In this document: positions 42,222-54,099 of the stretch, piece after piece
Layout of the letters: each line of letters starts with the position of its first letter
Numbering within the stretch: the stretch's first letter is position 1
NCBI GenBank assembly: GCA_030015575.1
Contig: JASDDO010000024.1
Location: 37,596,114-37,660,113 of the forward strand
Direction of reading: 5' to 3'
Length of the DNA: 64,000 nt
DNA from: Agapanthus africanus
Lineage: Eukaryota; Streptophyta; Magnoliopsida; Asparagales; Amaryllidaceae
Translations under genes and position numbers: made by a program
Notes under the pieces: model-generated
Told to the model about the DNA's origin: nothing
The model's input: the letters and a program-made list of their open reading frames with translations, nothing else
Databases searched by the model: none

Positions 42222-43580
42222 TACAGTGGAATTAGGGTTGCATTTTTATACAGTAATGTCCGTATGTATTTCCTGATGCTTTTGGGAATTTTTAATTTTA
42301 CTCAAGTGTTGAGTTTTCTGGGTTATATTGGGAGCTCGTTGATTCGATCGGAAAGTATAACTTCGTTTAGTTTGTCCGGGTAATTTTTAGAACGTGTTAA
42401 AAAGTTCGAACGGATATCAATAACTCACTTTTTTCTCTGCCGGAAAATTTCCAAGTGTTGGATTTTTCCGTAGTTTAAGAACGTTCTAAGTCGTGCAAGT
42501 AACGCGGTGGACCCTCTAGAAGAACACAAACCTTAACTCGATTATGTGACCGTCTAAACTGCCTCTAAACCTTAAGGTTTGTGGCAGTACGGCGTTGCCA
42601 CATGTGAGCCGTTGGTTTGACCCTTCTACGGCTGGACCATTGGTACTGTGGCATGTGATGGATACCTTTTTTGAACTCCGCTCAAGTGTTGAGCTATTTG
42701 GGAAATCTTGGGTGTTTGTTTATTCGATCGGAAAGTTTAACATTGTCTATTTATCTGGAATGTGATACAATATTTGGAATCCACAAGTAGTTATGAGACA
42801 ACTAATTTGAATGTTATAAATCTAGCAGTTTAGTCTCATTTGATCGGTTACCACGGGATTTTGATGCGATCAAAAGTCCGTCGCAATCACGTAGCATACG
42901 CGGATACTCACCGGGTAAACTTAATAGATAGCCACGCCCAATAGCCCCGACCAAGTGACTGTAGGAGAACCCCGTCGCCAAAAGCATCCGTTCGGGTGCT
43001 CGCGGTAGTGGTGTTCCGCCTTAGTGCACTTCGTCGACGGCATCCGGGGGTGCGTCCGTCTACTAAAGTTTGCGACGAGCATTCCATCAGTATGTCGGGA
43101 ATCTTGTTGAATTGCCCGACTTGATATTGAAAAGATTTTTCGATAAAAGAGACTGAAATGCGGAGTTTATAATTGTTAGGCATGCGATGTTTAAGGAATT
43201 CATTTGGTTAGGCATGCGATGTCTAAGGAGGTTGCGGATTCCAACTGTTGTAGTTTTACACTTTATTTTCTGTGACCGTAAGCGTGGTATGTGGTGTATC
43301 GCCGGCTTCGTTGCTATACATCAACGACAATCGGGATACGCATGCTTGCTTAAGTTGATGATATGAGATATTATGTGTTGCTGTGATATGTTATATTGGA
43401 TCGTCGTGTTCTGAATAGACGGGGTTTTTGTATGTGAGATGAGAGTTTTTTCTTTTTCATTCAAGTAAAATTCATTTGTATGTGTAATATTCTTTTATTG
43501 GGGCACTTCCGGGATGAGGATGATGACACCATTGTATATTATTTACTTTTCCGCATTAGGTAGACCCAAGGCGGGGAGCA

Positions 43581-43668
43581 CAAGTAATCGGGTTCTAGGG
43601 TCCAGTGGGAGACCATCTCGAGGAGTCGAGACCGGGTCTCCTAACCCTAGAATTGGCAGTGTTACTTG
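43581..43668. other. 88-bp foldback in the C1 leader
   Basis: Imperfect arms of about 35 bases pair: caagtaa with ttacttg, ttctaggg with ccctagaa, ggagacc with gggtctcc. At the centre tctcga pairs with tcgaga. Confidence 0.65.
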
Positions 43669-45239
43669 CCGCTCTCGTAGGGGTCTAGGGATGTGGGTTT
43701 GGCTATTCATCGCGACCGTGAAATCCGTATTTTATACATGCTCGTATTGAAAACACGGACGTCCTAGTATATCCAATATTTCATATATGTTCTTCTGCTG
43801 CAATGTTCTGTGATGAGATCATATTACTGCCTGAGACGAATGTTTGTATTATATATATGAGATATATGTTATATTGCAGATTTCGTTTCAAATGTGATGC
43901 TTGTGAAGCATAATAAAAATGGGACTTCATTACTGAGATTAATGAACTAAAAGAAACCTAAAGATGTTGTAGAAACTTGTTTAAAAACTGGTAGCTCTAG
44001 TTCTTGCTTTGCATAGCGGTGTTCCTTGTAGAACATCCAGCACCTTATTCGATAAGGAAAGAGCCGGGATCTCTTCACCAGGAGTGACCTCTTTAGCGAA
44101 ACTAGCAGATGCTACAAACTCGGTTTGTCTTTTGATTGTTTTTATAGTTTTTGCATTGCATAGTGATATTTGTGAAATATCCTGCACCTTATTCGATGAG
44201 GAAAGAGCCGACGATCCCTTCACCGGGAGTGACCACTTTAGCAAAACTAGAAAATGCCTCAAAAACATTCCATTAAAAATCACTCGATTCTACAACGATA
44301 TCAAGTTCATTACGCTCATGGATTTCTTAAAAACCTGCGTAGCCCTCCGTCATTTCAGATAAGTACTACTTAGTATTCGTGCTGCGGTAGTTTGGCATGC
44401 GTCAAGGCGTAGTGTACGGTAGCTAACTAGTGCTTATCTGCTAGCATACGATGCGATTGGATTAGGGTATTCGTACGTCGTTGTTTGGCATGCGTCAAGG
44501 ATCGTACGGGTGGGTTTAATTCAATCAGGAAATGCACGGGTTGAACTTGACTAGTGGACTATGGGTTGTTTGGCATGCGTCAAGGTCATAGCATGCTAGG
44601 GGTAAAAATATTATTGGGAATTTCAAATGTTGAAATTTGCAATGAGATTGCATACCTTCTATGAGATAGTTGGATCCCGATACCCGCTGCGATTAAGAGT
44701 TACTCCTGGAAGAGTTTTACACATTACAATTAGCCGATCAAGTAGGTGTCTAGAAAGGTGTTAACGGGGTTACGCCCCTCGGAAAACGACGTTTACTTTA
44801 ATTAGGTCCGTGTGAAAGCACGGGGAACTTCCCTCAAAGTACCGGCACTGGCCTGGCTGAAAAATTGGCGAACTTGTAGAGTGTAATTAATCCCGGCTAG
44901 TATTTCCTTTTAGGGTTTGAAGGAAGATCTGACTAAAACAGTGGGAGACATCCTGATTAGATAAATTGATAACCAATCTAATCTTGTAAAAGCGCACGCT
45001 GAGTGTTTTATTCTCTCTCTCTCCTGGTTGCGACTATGTCACGCCTTAATCAAGATAATAATACGGATGTATTGACCGAACCCGCTTGTTATACTGAGCT
45101 GGGGAACGTTGGTCCCGCTCCAACTTATAATTGTTATAAGACAGAGCAGGAAATTGGGGATTGCCAGAATTCCCGTGCCACCCAAACGAAGAAAGTGCAT
45201 GATGATGCATCATCTTCGGGTGTGTTCATTACCGAGAAC

Positions 45240-45420
45240 TGTTTCTCACTATCCTTTACGTCCTGGGTATGAGATACCGGATCAGGATCCCAGATATGTA
45301 ATTTGTTACATGGGCTACAGATAGGTAGAGAACTGAGAACGGGTGATAAGTTTCAAGAGTTGGAAATGATGTAAGTGTTGCAGCCAAGTCTGTTTGCAGT
45401 TATCACTCTGTATTATCAGA
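45240..45420 (+). pseudogene. C1 protease remnant
   Basis: Translated fragments resemble the copia protease active-site neighbourhood: D-GSGSQICN followed by LLHGLQIGRELRTGD. It is a short remnant only. Confidence 0.5.
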
Positions 45421-45619
45421 ATACATTGATTCTGAACGAATGTTATTAGATACCGAACCTGATATACAACATCATATCAGTCTCTTTATTAGTAAAGAAT
45501 GATATAATTTTGTATTATTGGATAATGTTTTGAACATTTCCTATATCAAGAGTTGATCGGATCAGACACGTGATCTAAAAGCATAGACGTTCTAAATCAA
45601 ACCACAGTTCTTAATGTAC

Positions 45620-46560
45620 AGAACACACACAAGAGGAAGAGTTCAGAAATGAACGAATCCTTCTTGAGGTATTGTAGACTAGGTCATATCAATGTGACCC
45701 GACTAGCTGGAGTTATATTAGATGCATATTTAAATTAGTTTGAATTTACATCTTGTGAAACTTGCCGGTCATGTCACAAAGATAAGATGACCACAGCTCT
45801 GTTTATTGGAAACAGAGAAAGAGTTAGTGAACTCTTGGGATTGATACATGATGATGTATGTAAGGTCCCATGTCTATACATGACAAGACCGGTTCTTTAT
45901 ACTTCATTATATTCACTGATGGTCTCTCAAGATTCGCACATGTGTTCCTGTTGAAACACAAGTCTGAACCTTTTGAGAAATTCAATGAATATGAGTTAGA
46001 AGTAGAGAACCAAAAATGGGTAAAAGTATTATGTCCTTTGATGAGATCAAGGAGGAGAATACTTGAGCACGGGATTCCTGGACTATTCTAAAGGAGAATG
46101 AGATTCTCTCTCAGCATTACTCCTCCGTATACACTACAGCACCTCGGTGTATCGGGGCTGAGCAATCACACCCTATTAGATATGGTGCGCTCTATGATGA
46201 GTACTACTGAGTTTCCTATTTCCTTTTAGGAGTTATGCACTTGAGAAGCTGCATACCTATTGAATAGGGTTCAAATCAAATCGGTTGCCTACCACTTCAT
46301 ATGTGATATGGAATGGGAAGAGCCCATATCTTAAATATGTTAAGATTTGGGGTTGTCCAGCCTATGTCTAAAAGCATAATCCGGACAAGCTCGAGGCAAA
46401 GTCAGTTCTGTAGAAGTTTGTTGGATATCCCAAGCATTTGCAAGGGAATATCTTCTACCTAACCGAGGAACAAAAGATGTTTTGTTTCTCTGCGTGCCAC
46501 CTTTGTGAAAGGGAATTTCTTGTGAAGAAATTAGTGGTCATGAGGTAGAACTGGAAAGAG
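45620..46560 (+). pseudogene. C1 integrase remnant
   Basis: The GAG-pre-integrase motif is YCRLGHINVTRL with CETCRSCHKDKMT (about 45670-45790). The core start YFIIFTDGLSRFAHVFLLKHKSE (about 45897-45965) follows, then the target-capture part with NPDKLEAKS (about 46378) near the end. The order before RT identifies Ty1/copia. The region has several breaks. Confidence 0.7.
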
Positions 46561-46679
46561 TTCCAGCTATACAAACTGCAACTGATGATTTGGTAGAACC
46601 AAAGGATTCAATAGTTTCTAACGAACCTCAGTCTCTTCGCCGATCCAGTAGGGTTCCTCATCCACCTGAGAGATACTTC

Positions 46680-47330
46680 GGTTTCTCTATGACAGTGGGA
46701 GCGAGGATTGCATCATGAGATGATGACCCAACTAGTTTCGAACTGGCCATCAGGAGCGAGACTCTGTAAGAATGGCTGGATGCTTAGCGATCTGAGATGG
46801 AATCCTTATACACCAACAAAGTATGGACTTTGGTTGCTTTATCTGAACGGTTAAATCTCCATCAGGAGCAAGTATATCTTGAGAAGATTACTTGGTGTAC
46901 ATGGAAAAGTTGAGACTTTCAAAGCTATGCTTAAGTCCATCCAGATCCTACTTGCCACGGCTACATACCATGACTACGATATCTGGCGGTTGGGTGTCAT
47001 GACTGCTTTTCTAAATGTTGATTTAGAAGAGAGCGTCTATAAGTACACAGCCAGAGGGTTTCGTAGACAGTGGGAGCAGCGGAAACTTGTGGATGTTTTA
47101 TGTGATAAAGCAGCCATCGCGGAGTTGGAATGTCTGTTTTGATGTGGTAGTCAAAGAGTTTGACTTCATCAAAATGGTAGATGAACCTTGTATATACAGA
47201 AAGGTAGTAGAGAGTATGGTGGTGATCCTCGTAGAGTACGTGGATGATATACTCTTGATAGGGAAGGAGTTTCCTATGCTACGCTCGGTCAATCTCCGCT
47301 TATCACAAGGATTCTCCATATAGGATCAAA
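46680..47330 (+). pseudogene. C1 reverse transcriptase remnant
   Basis: Blocks include MESLYTNKVWTLV, LATATYHDYDIW-LGVMTAFLN, the VYKYTARGF segment, DEPCIYRK and the catalytic box within LVEYVDDILLIG (about 47230-47260). These are typical copia RT motifs in correct order, in a decayed frame. Confidence 0.78.
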
Positions 47331-47469
47331 GCAATACCTCCTAAATCCTGGGTTTTAGATCTATGAGATAGATCTAATTGGATGTTAGGATTCTCACTAG
47401 ATGTAGTGAGATGGTATCAATCGATCTGGGGGAGAATCACTGGAAAAGGTTCCAGGGTGATAAGAACGA

Positions 47470-47930
47470 TTGAATGTCAGTCGCAGGCATTGTCTTTACC
47501 CTCAGTGGAGGGACGGTATATTGGAAGAGTTCCAAGCTGTATACCGTGACTTACTAGACGATTAAAGGCAAGATACGTCGTAACCAAGGATGCTACCAAA
47601 GAGGCAGTCTGGATATATATAAGTTCATGAGATGAACTTCGTTCCTGCCATTGTGTGACAATGGAGTTATGGCTTTGGCCTAGGAACCCCCGTCCCGTCA
47701 AAAATCCAGATATAATTCTTAGGCAGTATCACCTGATCATGGAGATGGTTGATCTCCAGGGAGATCGAGGTTAGGAGAGTAGACACAGAAGACAACAGCG
47801 CGGATCCACTCACAAAGGCCTGATTCCCAGAAGAGACTTTTATGGGATGGTTGAGTATGAGATACTTCAACCACAGCTGATTGTTGGGTATGCAATACCA
47901 CAACAGATGACCCTAGTGCAAGTGGGAAAT
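47470..47930 (+). pseudogene. C1 RNase H remnant and polypurine tract
   Basis: Fragments such as VAGIVFTLSGGTVYWKSSK and KEAVW are those of copia RNase H. The region ends in the polypurine tract caagtgggaaat (47920-47931), directly before the second LTR. Confidence 0.65.
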
Positions 47931-47931
47931 T

Positions 47932-50106
47932 GTTAGTTATATGTATGCCCTAGAGGCCATTATTGTACATGCATTGTATATTGTAGTGGATGCTGGGACT
48001 TATATAGGGAGGACTTTCTTGCTCGACATGATAGTCTGCTATCTGGTTGTACTTTATCTTAACATGTACTCTGATTGTCTCTATATTACATGTTGATAAA
48101 GACCTTAGGATATGTACTCGACTACTGAGACTATGATGAGATCATACTAGTGGGGCCACGGTAGTCGACGAGTACATCCTATAACTGTTCCTAGTCGAGG
48201 GTGTATCGAGACAGGGCATCGATACACCAGAGTAGACTAGCGTATGCGCTTCTTGACCCATATGATAGACGATAGATTATCCCATATCCATTGGTGTTTG
48301 ACATCAGAGAAGGTATGCGGGTGCTCAGTGGAGACTGGGTACACTGGACGGACTCACCGAGAACTCCCAGATGGTATTATACCTCACGTCAGATGGCAGT
48401 TCTCTGGTGACACTGGTATAGAGTAGTCTGTAGACCCGAGATCGTCATAGAGTCTTGTGTGATTCCCACCGTGCTTTGATTTCTATCATACCACGTCCAA
48501 GAGGGCGTGCAAAAAGGTGGCTTTTGGGTACAGTCCCGAATCACATGTAGGCAATGAGCGATAGGAGGGGATTCGTCTCTCCCGGTATAGGGAGTTGATG
48601 TTGCGCTGTGTTCGATTGGCTATAACTAGAAATCCTTGGCCAAGGTTGCTGAGATTTACTGGTAAGTGTTATCAGTAGTTTCTCGAACTGTTATAGAACT
48701 CATATCGACACCACTTATCAAGCTACTGGGGTCTGACGTTTACCACCCCTAAGCGAGATATGCGACATATCAGACGAAGAGACTGGACTGTACGGGAGTG
48801 TTACTGACTGGATTCACAGGAGAATGTACAGGCTTGCTTGTTGATCTTCTGATCGCTCAATACCCGTGTGGCTGTTACGTTTAGCTGACCGCTTGCAGCT
48901 TGTGGGTGTTTGATATGATCATCGCCTACTGTCGGCGTATTGACGATTCTTTAGAGTCCTACACAGAGGTTTCTTGACTCAGGAAAAACGGAGCCGGAGC
49001 ACATATATGATATGTGCGGGACCGAGAACAATACGTGTATGTGATACCGTATTAGATTCTCGCGATTTGAGATATCGGCCGGGTATATGTGATATAGCCG
49101 GGTCATCGGATCAAGTGTTGATTCGATGAACTGATACAGATTATATTAGTCGGTTATTTGTGAAATAGCCGGATTATCGGATCAAGTGTTGATTCGATAA
49201 TTTAATGTATAATTATATATTTGATATATTAAATTGCATTAACTGATATAAGCTCACTAAAAGATTCTTTTTCTCACTCGGGTAATACATTGATATATAT
49301 GGGATATATGTTAATTGTTTTGTTTTATTTTGTTACAATAAATATTGTATATGTGATATATAATATTGTAACAAGTTATGATTACTAATGCAACATGATT
49401 AGTAGAGATTAAACATGGTTAGGGTTTGATTTGGGTTAATCTTTTCTAGAAGCTTTTATTTTGTTTCTTGCAAAGATATTTCATTTAGATATTTTGCAAG
49501 ATATTTCCAAACCCAACCCACCCCCTTTAACCCTAGTTAACTCTCTACATTTGGTCAACCATGGTTGCATTTGTAGTTATCATAATAATTCATTATTCAT
49601 CACAAAAGGTATTATTCATTCATTCTTCTTCTTCTTCCTCCTTGCAAAGCTTTCTAACTTTGAGTTTTGTGATGAAAATGAGTGAGATTAAGAAAACAAA
49701 TGAGAGCTAAAATCCTACTTCATCATCCTAATCTATCCTAGCCATTTAGATTAGGGTGTTCACTTCATTAGTGAGTGAGAGCTTGTGTTAAAGAAACTTC
49801 AAGGTAGATCATCTTTGTTATCGAAGATCGGAAGCAAGCTTGCATCTTTCTCTTCGTGGAGCCTCTCTAGAGTCCGGGTACTCGATGATCGCAGCGAAGG
49901 GACCTCAACACAGAGCTTTAGAAGTGAAGGACCGGACTACAAAGGTTGTAATCCCAAACTCTTAGATGTTAAAGTGTTTAACATGCTTTGTTTCGCCTAA
50001 TCTCTAGTTTAAAGATCTTGGTTAGGGTTGTTCGGCATGTCTAAATTTTAAACCGGACATGGTTGATACTTTATAGACCCTTGTGAGAGTGCCTAATAAC
50101 TCTGCA
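47932..50106 (+). repeat. C1 second LTR
   Basis: It starts at tgttagttat and ends at ctctgca. It is the partner of 39819-41995. Confidence 0.88.
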
Positions 50107-51226
50107 GTGGTATCAGAGCCAAGCTAGAGCTTTAGGCGAAGTCTAGGCGAATTTAAAGTCCGATCGAACATCGAATACCCGTAAAACCCTAGTTTCTGGA
50201 AATTTTTCAAAAAGTTGACATTTTTCATTTTAAAAATGCTCAGAAAATTCAGCAGGTAATTGTATAGGTTACTGTAAAAAACGACCCCAAAATACCTTTA
50301 TTGCGCCGCGGATCCGCGGCCGTACCCCTGCTTGCGCGGCGGTTCCGCGGCGCTACAGTGGAATTAGGGTTGCATTTTTGTACAGTAATGTCCGTATGTA
50401 TTTCCTGATGCTTCTGGGAATTTTTAATTTTACTCAAGTGTTGAGTTTTCTGGGTTGTATTGGTTGCTCGTTGATTCGATCGGAAAGTATAACTTCGTTT
50501 AGTTTGTCCGGGTAATTTTTAGAACGTGTTAAAAAGTTCGAACGGATATCAATAACTCACTCTTTCCTCTGCCGGAAAATTTCCAAGTGTTGGATTTTTC
50601 CGTAGTTTAAGAACGTTCTAAGTCGTGCAAGTAACGCGGTGGACCCTCTAGAAGAACACAAACCTTAACTCGATTATGTGACCGTCTAAACTGCCTCTAA
50701 ACCTTAAGGTTTGTGGCAGTACGGCGTTGCCACATGTGAGCCGTTGGTTTGACCCTTCTACGGCTGGACCATTGGTACTGTGGCATGTGATGGATACCTT
50801 TTTTGAACTCCGCTCAAGTGTTGAGCTATTTGGGAAATCTTGGGTGTTTGTTTATTCAATCGGAAAGTTTAACATTGTCTATTTATCTGGAATGTGATAC
50901 AATATTTGGAATCCACAAGTAGTTATAAGATAACTAATTTGAATGTTATAAATCTAGCAGTTTAGTCTCATTTGATCGGTTGCCACGGGATTTTGATGCG
51001 ATCAAAAGTCCGTCGCAATCATGTAGCGTACGCAGATACTCGCCGGGTAAACTTAATAGATAGCCACGCCCCATAGCCCCGACCAAGTGACTGTAAGAGA
51101 ACCCCGTCGCCAAAAGCATCCGTTCGGGTGCTCGCGGCAGCGGTGTTCCGCCTTAGTGCATTTCGTTGACTGCATCCGGGGGTGCGGCCGTCTACTAAAG
51201 TTTGCGACGAGCATTCGATCAATATG
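50107..51226 (+). repeat. Second C1 leader copy with primer site
   Basis: tggtatcagagcca at 50108-50121 is a textbook initiator-Met primer site. The sequence then follows the first leader (41996-43118) closely, including the GC-rich hairpin. It ends abruptly near aatatgt (51221-51226), where X-type sequence (ggggtcctta) resumes. A simple 3' LTR would not be followed by a primer site and leader. Confidence 0.8.
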
Positions 51227-51940
51227 TGGGGTCCTTAAGCCCATGGACTATGATGTCCTTAACCTCGGACTGTGGGGTCCTTAAGCCCATGGCTAAGATG
51301 TCCTTAACCTTTACAGACTATGATGTCTTTAAACTAGACCACCATGTCCTTAAACTGGTAATCGACCGCAATGTCCATAAACTAAACAATAGAGCCCAAA
51401 TGCTCTCTTGTTGGATCTAGACGATCCCGTTAAGTTGATCTTAGTCTAAAATTAGACTAACGTATCCTTAACAAACGTTTAAGTTGATCTAAGTCTTAAA
51501 TGAGACTGACGTATCCTTAAACCCAACCCCAAACCCAAATCTAAGAAAAATACGATTTGGACTAATCCACGTCCTACGGGCGACAACATAAATTAGTCTC
51601 CGTATACAATCCACGGGCAACTAAAAACAAAACAAACACCCACGACACGAAGTGACCATCAGGAGAGAGAGAAAGTGGTTACCGCGATGCGGTAGCGTAA
51701 TTAACTGCAGGGGCTTGCGCCTGTAGGGAAGAGCGTGCCCACAATCAAAACCCCCTCAATGAGGGGGAATCTGACGAAGTCTGCTGCATCGGCCGCATCC
51801 GTTTAAACCTTCAATAGATGGTGCCATAAATCAACTTGGCATCTTCGAAGAGGTGGACAGATAGCACCAATTAGCATCTACCCCAAAATTCAGGCAGGAC
51901 GAACCTACGCGGTCGTGTCTCTGTGTTTCGGAGGAGAACA
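51227..51940 (+). repeat. X right part; copy of 35490-36255
   Basis: Shared landmarks in the same order are gatcccgttaagttgatctt, aatccacgtcctacgggcga, gtatacaatccacgg, gcgatgcggtagcgtaatta, ggcttgcgcctg and ttcggagg. The first 180 bases carry repeated tccttaagcccatgg phrases not found in the other copy. Confidence 0.75.
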
Positions 51941-51954
51941 GATTCTGGCACGTT

Positions 51955-52824
51955 ATTTTATTTTGCATATAACACCTTATAATTATATATTATTTTGCAT
52001 ATAACACCTTATAGTATATTGCTGAGTTTATTATTATGTTATTTTATGACACACTGATGTCTGGGTTTTACATGGCTCGGTTCCTTTAACCCGGTCGCAG
52101 GAAGATCGAGAATATTTTGGCAAGCAAGCCGAGCAGTGAGGATATATCACGTGAGATACTTTTAGCCTGCGGATATATCACTTGTGATTGCTTATTTATA
52201 ATTATATATTATTTTGCATATAACACCTTATAGTATATTGCTGAGTTATTATTTTAGAATAGATAACCTTTAGAATAGATAACCTTGAAACCCAAATTTT
52301 AGAATACACGTGAGATACTTTTTGCCTGCGGATATATCACTTGTGATTGTTTATTTATAATTATATATTATTTTGCATATAACACCTTATAGTATATTGC
52401 TGAGTTTATTATTATGTTATTTTATGACACACTGATGTCTGGGTTTTACATGGCTCGGTTCCTTTAACCCTGTCGCAGGAAGATCGAGAATATTTTGGCA
52501 AGCAAGCTGAGCAGTGAGGAGCTTTGCCGATTAGTTTTCAGATGTTTAGTTTATTTTTGTTTCCTAGTTAAAGTTTTAACGTTGTGATCCCATAAGGGAC
52601 TTGATTAAGATATTATTTATATGTTGGATCTTTATTTTTTCCGCTACTTTCTCGTTATTATTTTATTGTGGCAATTGGACATGTGTTAGTTAGATCTTAT
52701 TTCTTGTTCTTGATATCTGATTGACAGCCGTAATGTGACTATGGAAAGATCTTTCCCCGCCATAGGTAGTATGGTTGGTTTTGTCACGTACCATATTTAC
52801 TTATTTTGGGAAGCGGGACGTGAC
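51955..52824 (+). repeat. G3 5' LTR, second part
   Basis: It resumes with the ttgcatataacaccttatag sequence that ends the first part and finishes at aagcgggacgtgaca (52824). It contains an internal tandem duplication: the block with gacacactgatgtctggg occurs at about 52047 and again about 378 bp later. Confidence 0.7.
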
Positions 52825-52834
52825 AAGGTTTTGT

Positions 52835-52848
52835 TGGTATCAGAGACA
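52835..52848 (+). promoter_or_regulatory. G3 primer-binding site
   Basis: tggtatcagagaca lies ten bases inside the LTR and resembles the complement of the initiator-Met tRNA 3' end. Confidence 0.65.
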
Positions 52849-53039
52849 TAGGTTTTAGGATTAGTCGAGTTTGGTTCAATTTGTAGTTGGGTATTGGATC
52901 TGATATATTGACCAGAAAACCCGGAATTAGGAACATGTCCTGCCACATTACTACCTTACCAGTATTAAATCTATAGCTTATCGACTTCTTGTTTATTGAA
53001 TCATGTTTATCGTTGCTAATCATTTCAGTGTTCTTGGAT

Positions 53040-54068
53040 TCAGAATCATGGAAAATAGAGATCTACATACACACCCGAGACGTGTAGACTACACCGCATT
53101 ACTTGGGGTCGTACGTGGTGTGTTGGAAAACTAGAAGCGTCAAACTGAGCTGAACCAGCGACAGGCCGAGGATTTTTAGGAGGGCATGAGGATGGCCCAA
53201 CAGACTGCTATCACAGCAGCTGAGAGGGCAGCAGCTCCCAGACCAACACAGCATGAGGGCACCATGGCAGACTTCAGGAAGCTCGGTCCGTCCACATTTA
53301 CAGGATTAGAGGAGCCATTGCCAATAGAGCAGTGGCTAGTAGATACAGAGAACCTTCTTGTTTCCGCACAGATTCCAGTTGAAAAAAAGGATGGATGTAG
53401 TACGCATCCAATTGGTAGATTACGCTCGCGAGTGGTGGCTTGTTGAGGAGACCTGTCTGATCAAGCTGATCAGCTGGGTGACTTTTTCACGAAGTGTCTT
53501 AGAGAAGTTCTTTCCACAATCTGTCAGGGAGGAAATGGAGGAGTAATTCATTAGCTTGAAACAGAATGACGGATCCATTGATACTCATGCGGCTGAATGG
53601 ACCCAACTCAGTCGTTTTGCGGGGCCCTTGGTTGCCAACAAGGCAAATAGGGCAAGATGGTTTATGCGTAGCTTGGATATAGAGATTCAGAGACACATCA
53701 TATCGTTGGGATTGACCACCTTCTCCCAAGTTCTTAAGACGGTTAGGGAACAACATAGTTTATTAGTAAGAGTAATGGGTACTCAACGGCAAGCAGTTGC
53801 AGTGCGGAAGACTCCGTATGCACCAACCAAAGCTCCTGTACGTAGAGGCATTCCGGTAAACAAATAGGGGACAATATCAATGAAAAGGAAATTTGTTTCA
53901 AAGAAGAAGAAGGATGTGATTTGTGATTACTGCCAACGACCAGGTCATTTTTGGAGGGAGTGCCGGATGAGGCTTAGGCAGTGTCTGATTTGCGGAGCTG
54001 CTGATCATCGAATTAATACTTGTCCATCGAGAGTCCAGTTGAAGGGTGATGCTCCGAGAGCACAGTAG
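53040..54068 (+). pseudogene. G3 gag and zinc knuckles
   Basis: The gag domain is seen in FRKLGPSTFTGLEEPLPIEQW and later SLDIEIQRHIISLG. Two Cys-His knuckles follow: CDYCQRPGHFWREC (CX2CX4HX4C) near 53920 and CLICGAADHRINTC near 53982. The knuckles bind the element RNA. The region has several breaks. Confidence 0.8.
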
Positions 54069-54099
54069 AAGCAGATTACTCAGAGGCCTAATCAGAGGC

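Larger units (their letters stand above)
42011..45240 (+). other. C1 leader and non-coding stretch before protease
   Basis: This contains a GC-rich hairpin (42171-42221), an 88-bp foldback (43581-43668), a two-copy repeat at about 43996-44112 and 44148-44258 (with caccttattcgat and gagtgacc), and three copies of gtttggcatgcgtcaagg (44390-44407, 44483-44500, 44568-44585). I recognise no gag in it. The first 1.1 kb is repeated at 50107-51226. Confidence 0.6.
39819..51226 (+). mobile_element. C1: Ty1/copia array, LTR-body-LTR-leader
   Basis: Two 2.18-kb LTRs (39819-41995, 47932-50106) enclose a body with protease, integrase, RT and RNase H motifs in the Ty1/copia order (integrase before RT). 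Both LTRs are followed by an initiator-Met primer site and by the same leader. The second leader stops at about 51226. So this is more than one simple element. The LTRs differ by about 2-3% by eye. The body is a decayed fossil with many breaks. A gag region was not recognised. The subfamily is not assigned. Confidence 0.8.
38550..51940 (+). mobile_element. X: LTR-like block inside the G3 5' LTR, itself interrupted by C1
   Basis: The left end is tgttcccgcc (38550) and the right end ggagaaca (51940), a TGTTC/GAACA inverted pair as at LTR ends. The left part (38550-39818) has CACGTG boxes, a TATA box at 39392 and an acaacaacagagag leader. The right part (51227-51940) matches the end of the T1 LTR-like region (35490-36255) with small changes. 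Hence X is probably a solo LTR related to the T1 LTR. I found no target duplication, and an alternative origin by segmental duplication is open. Confidence 0.45.
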
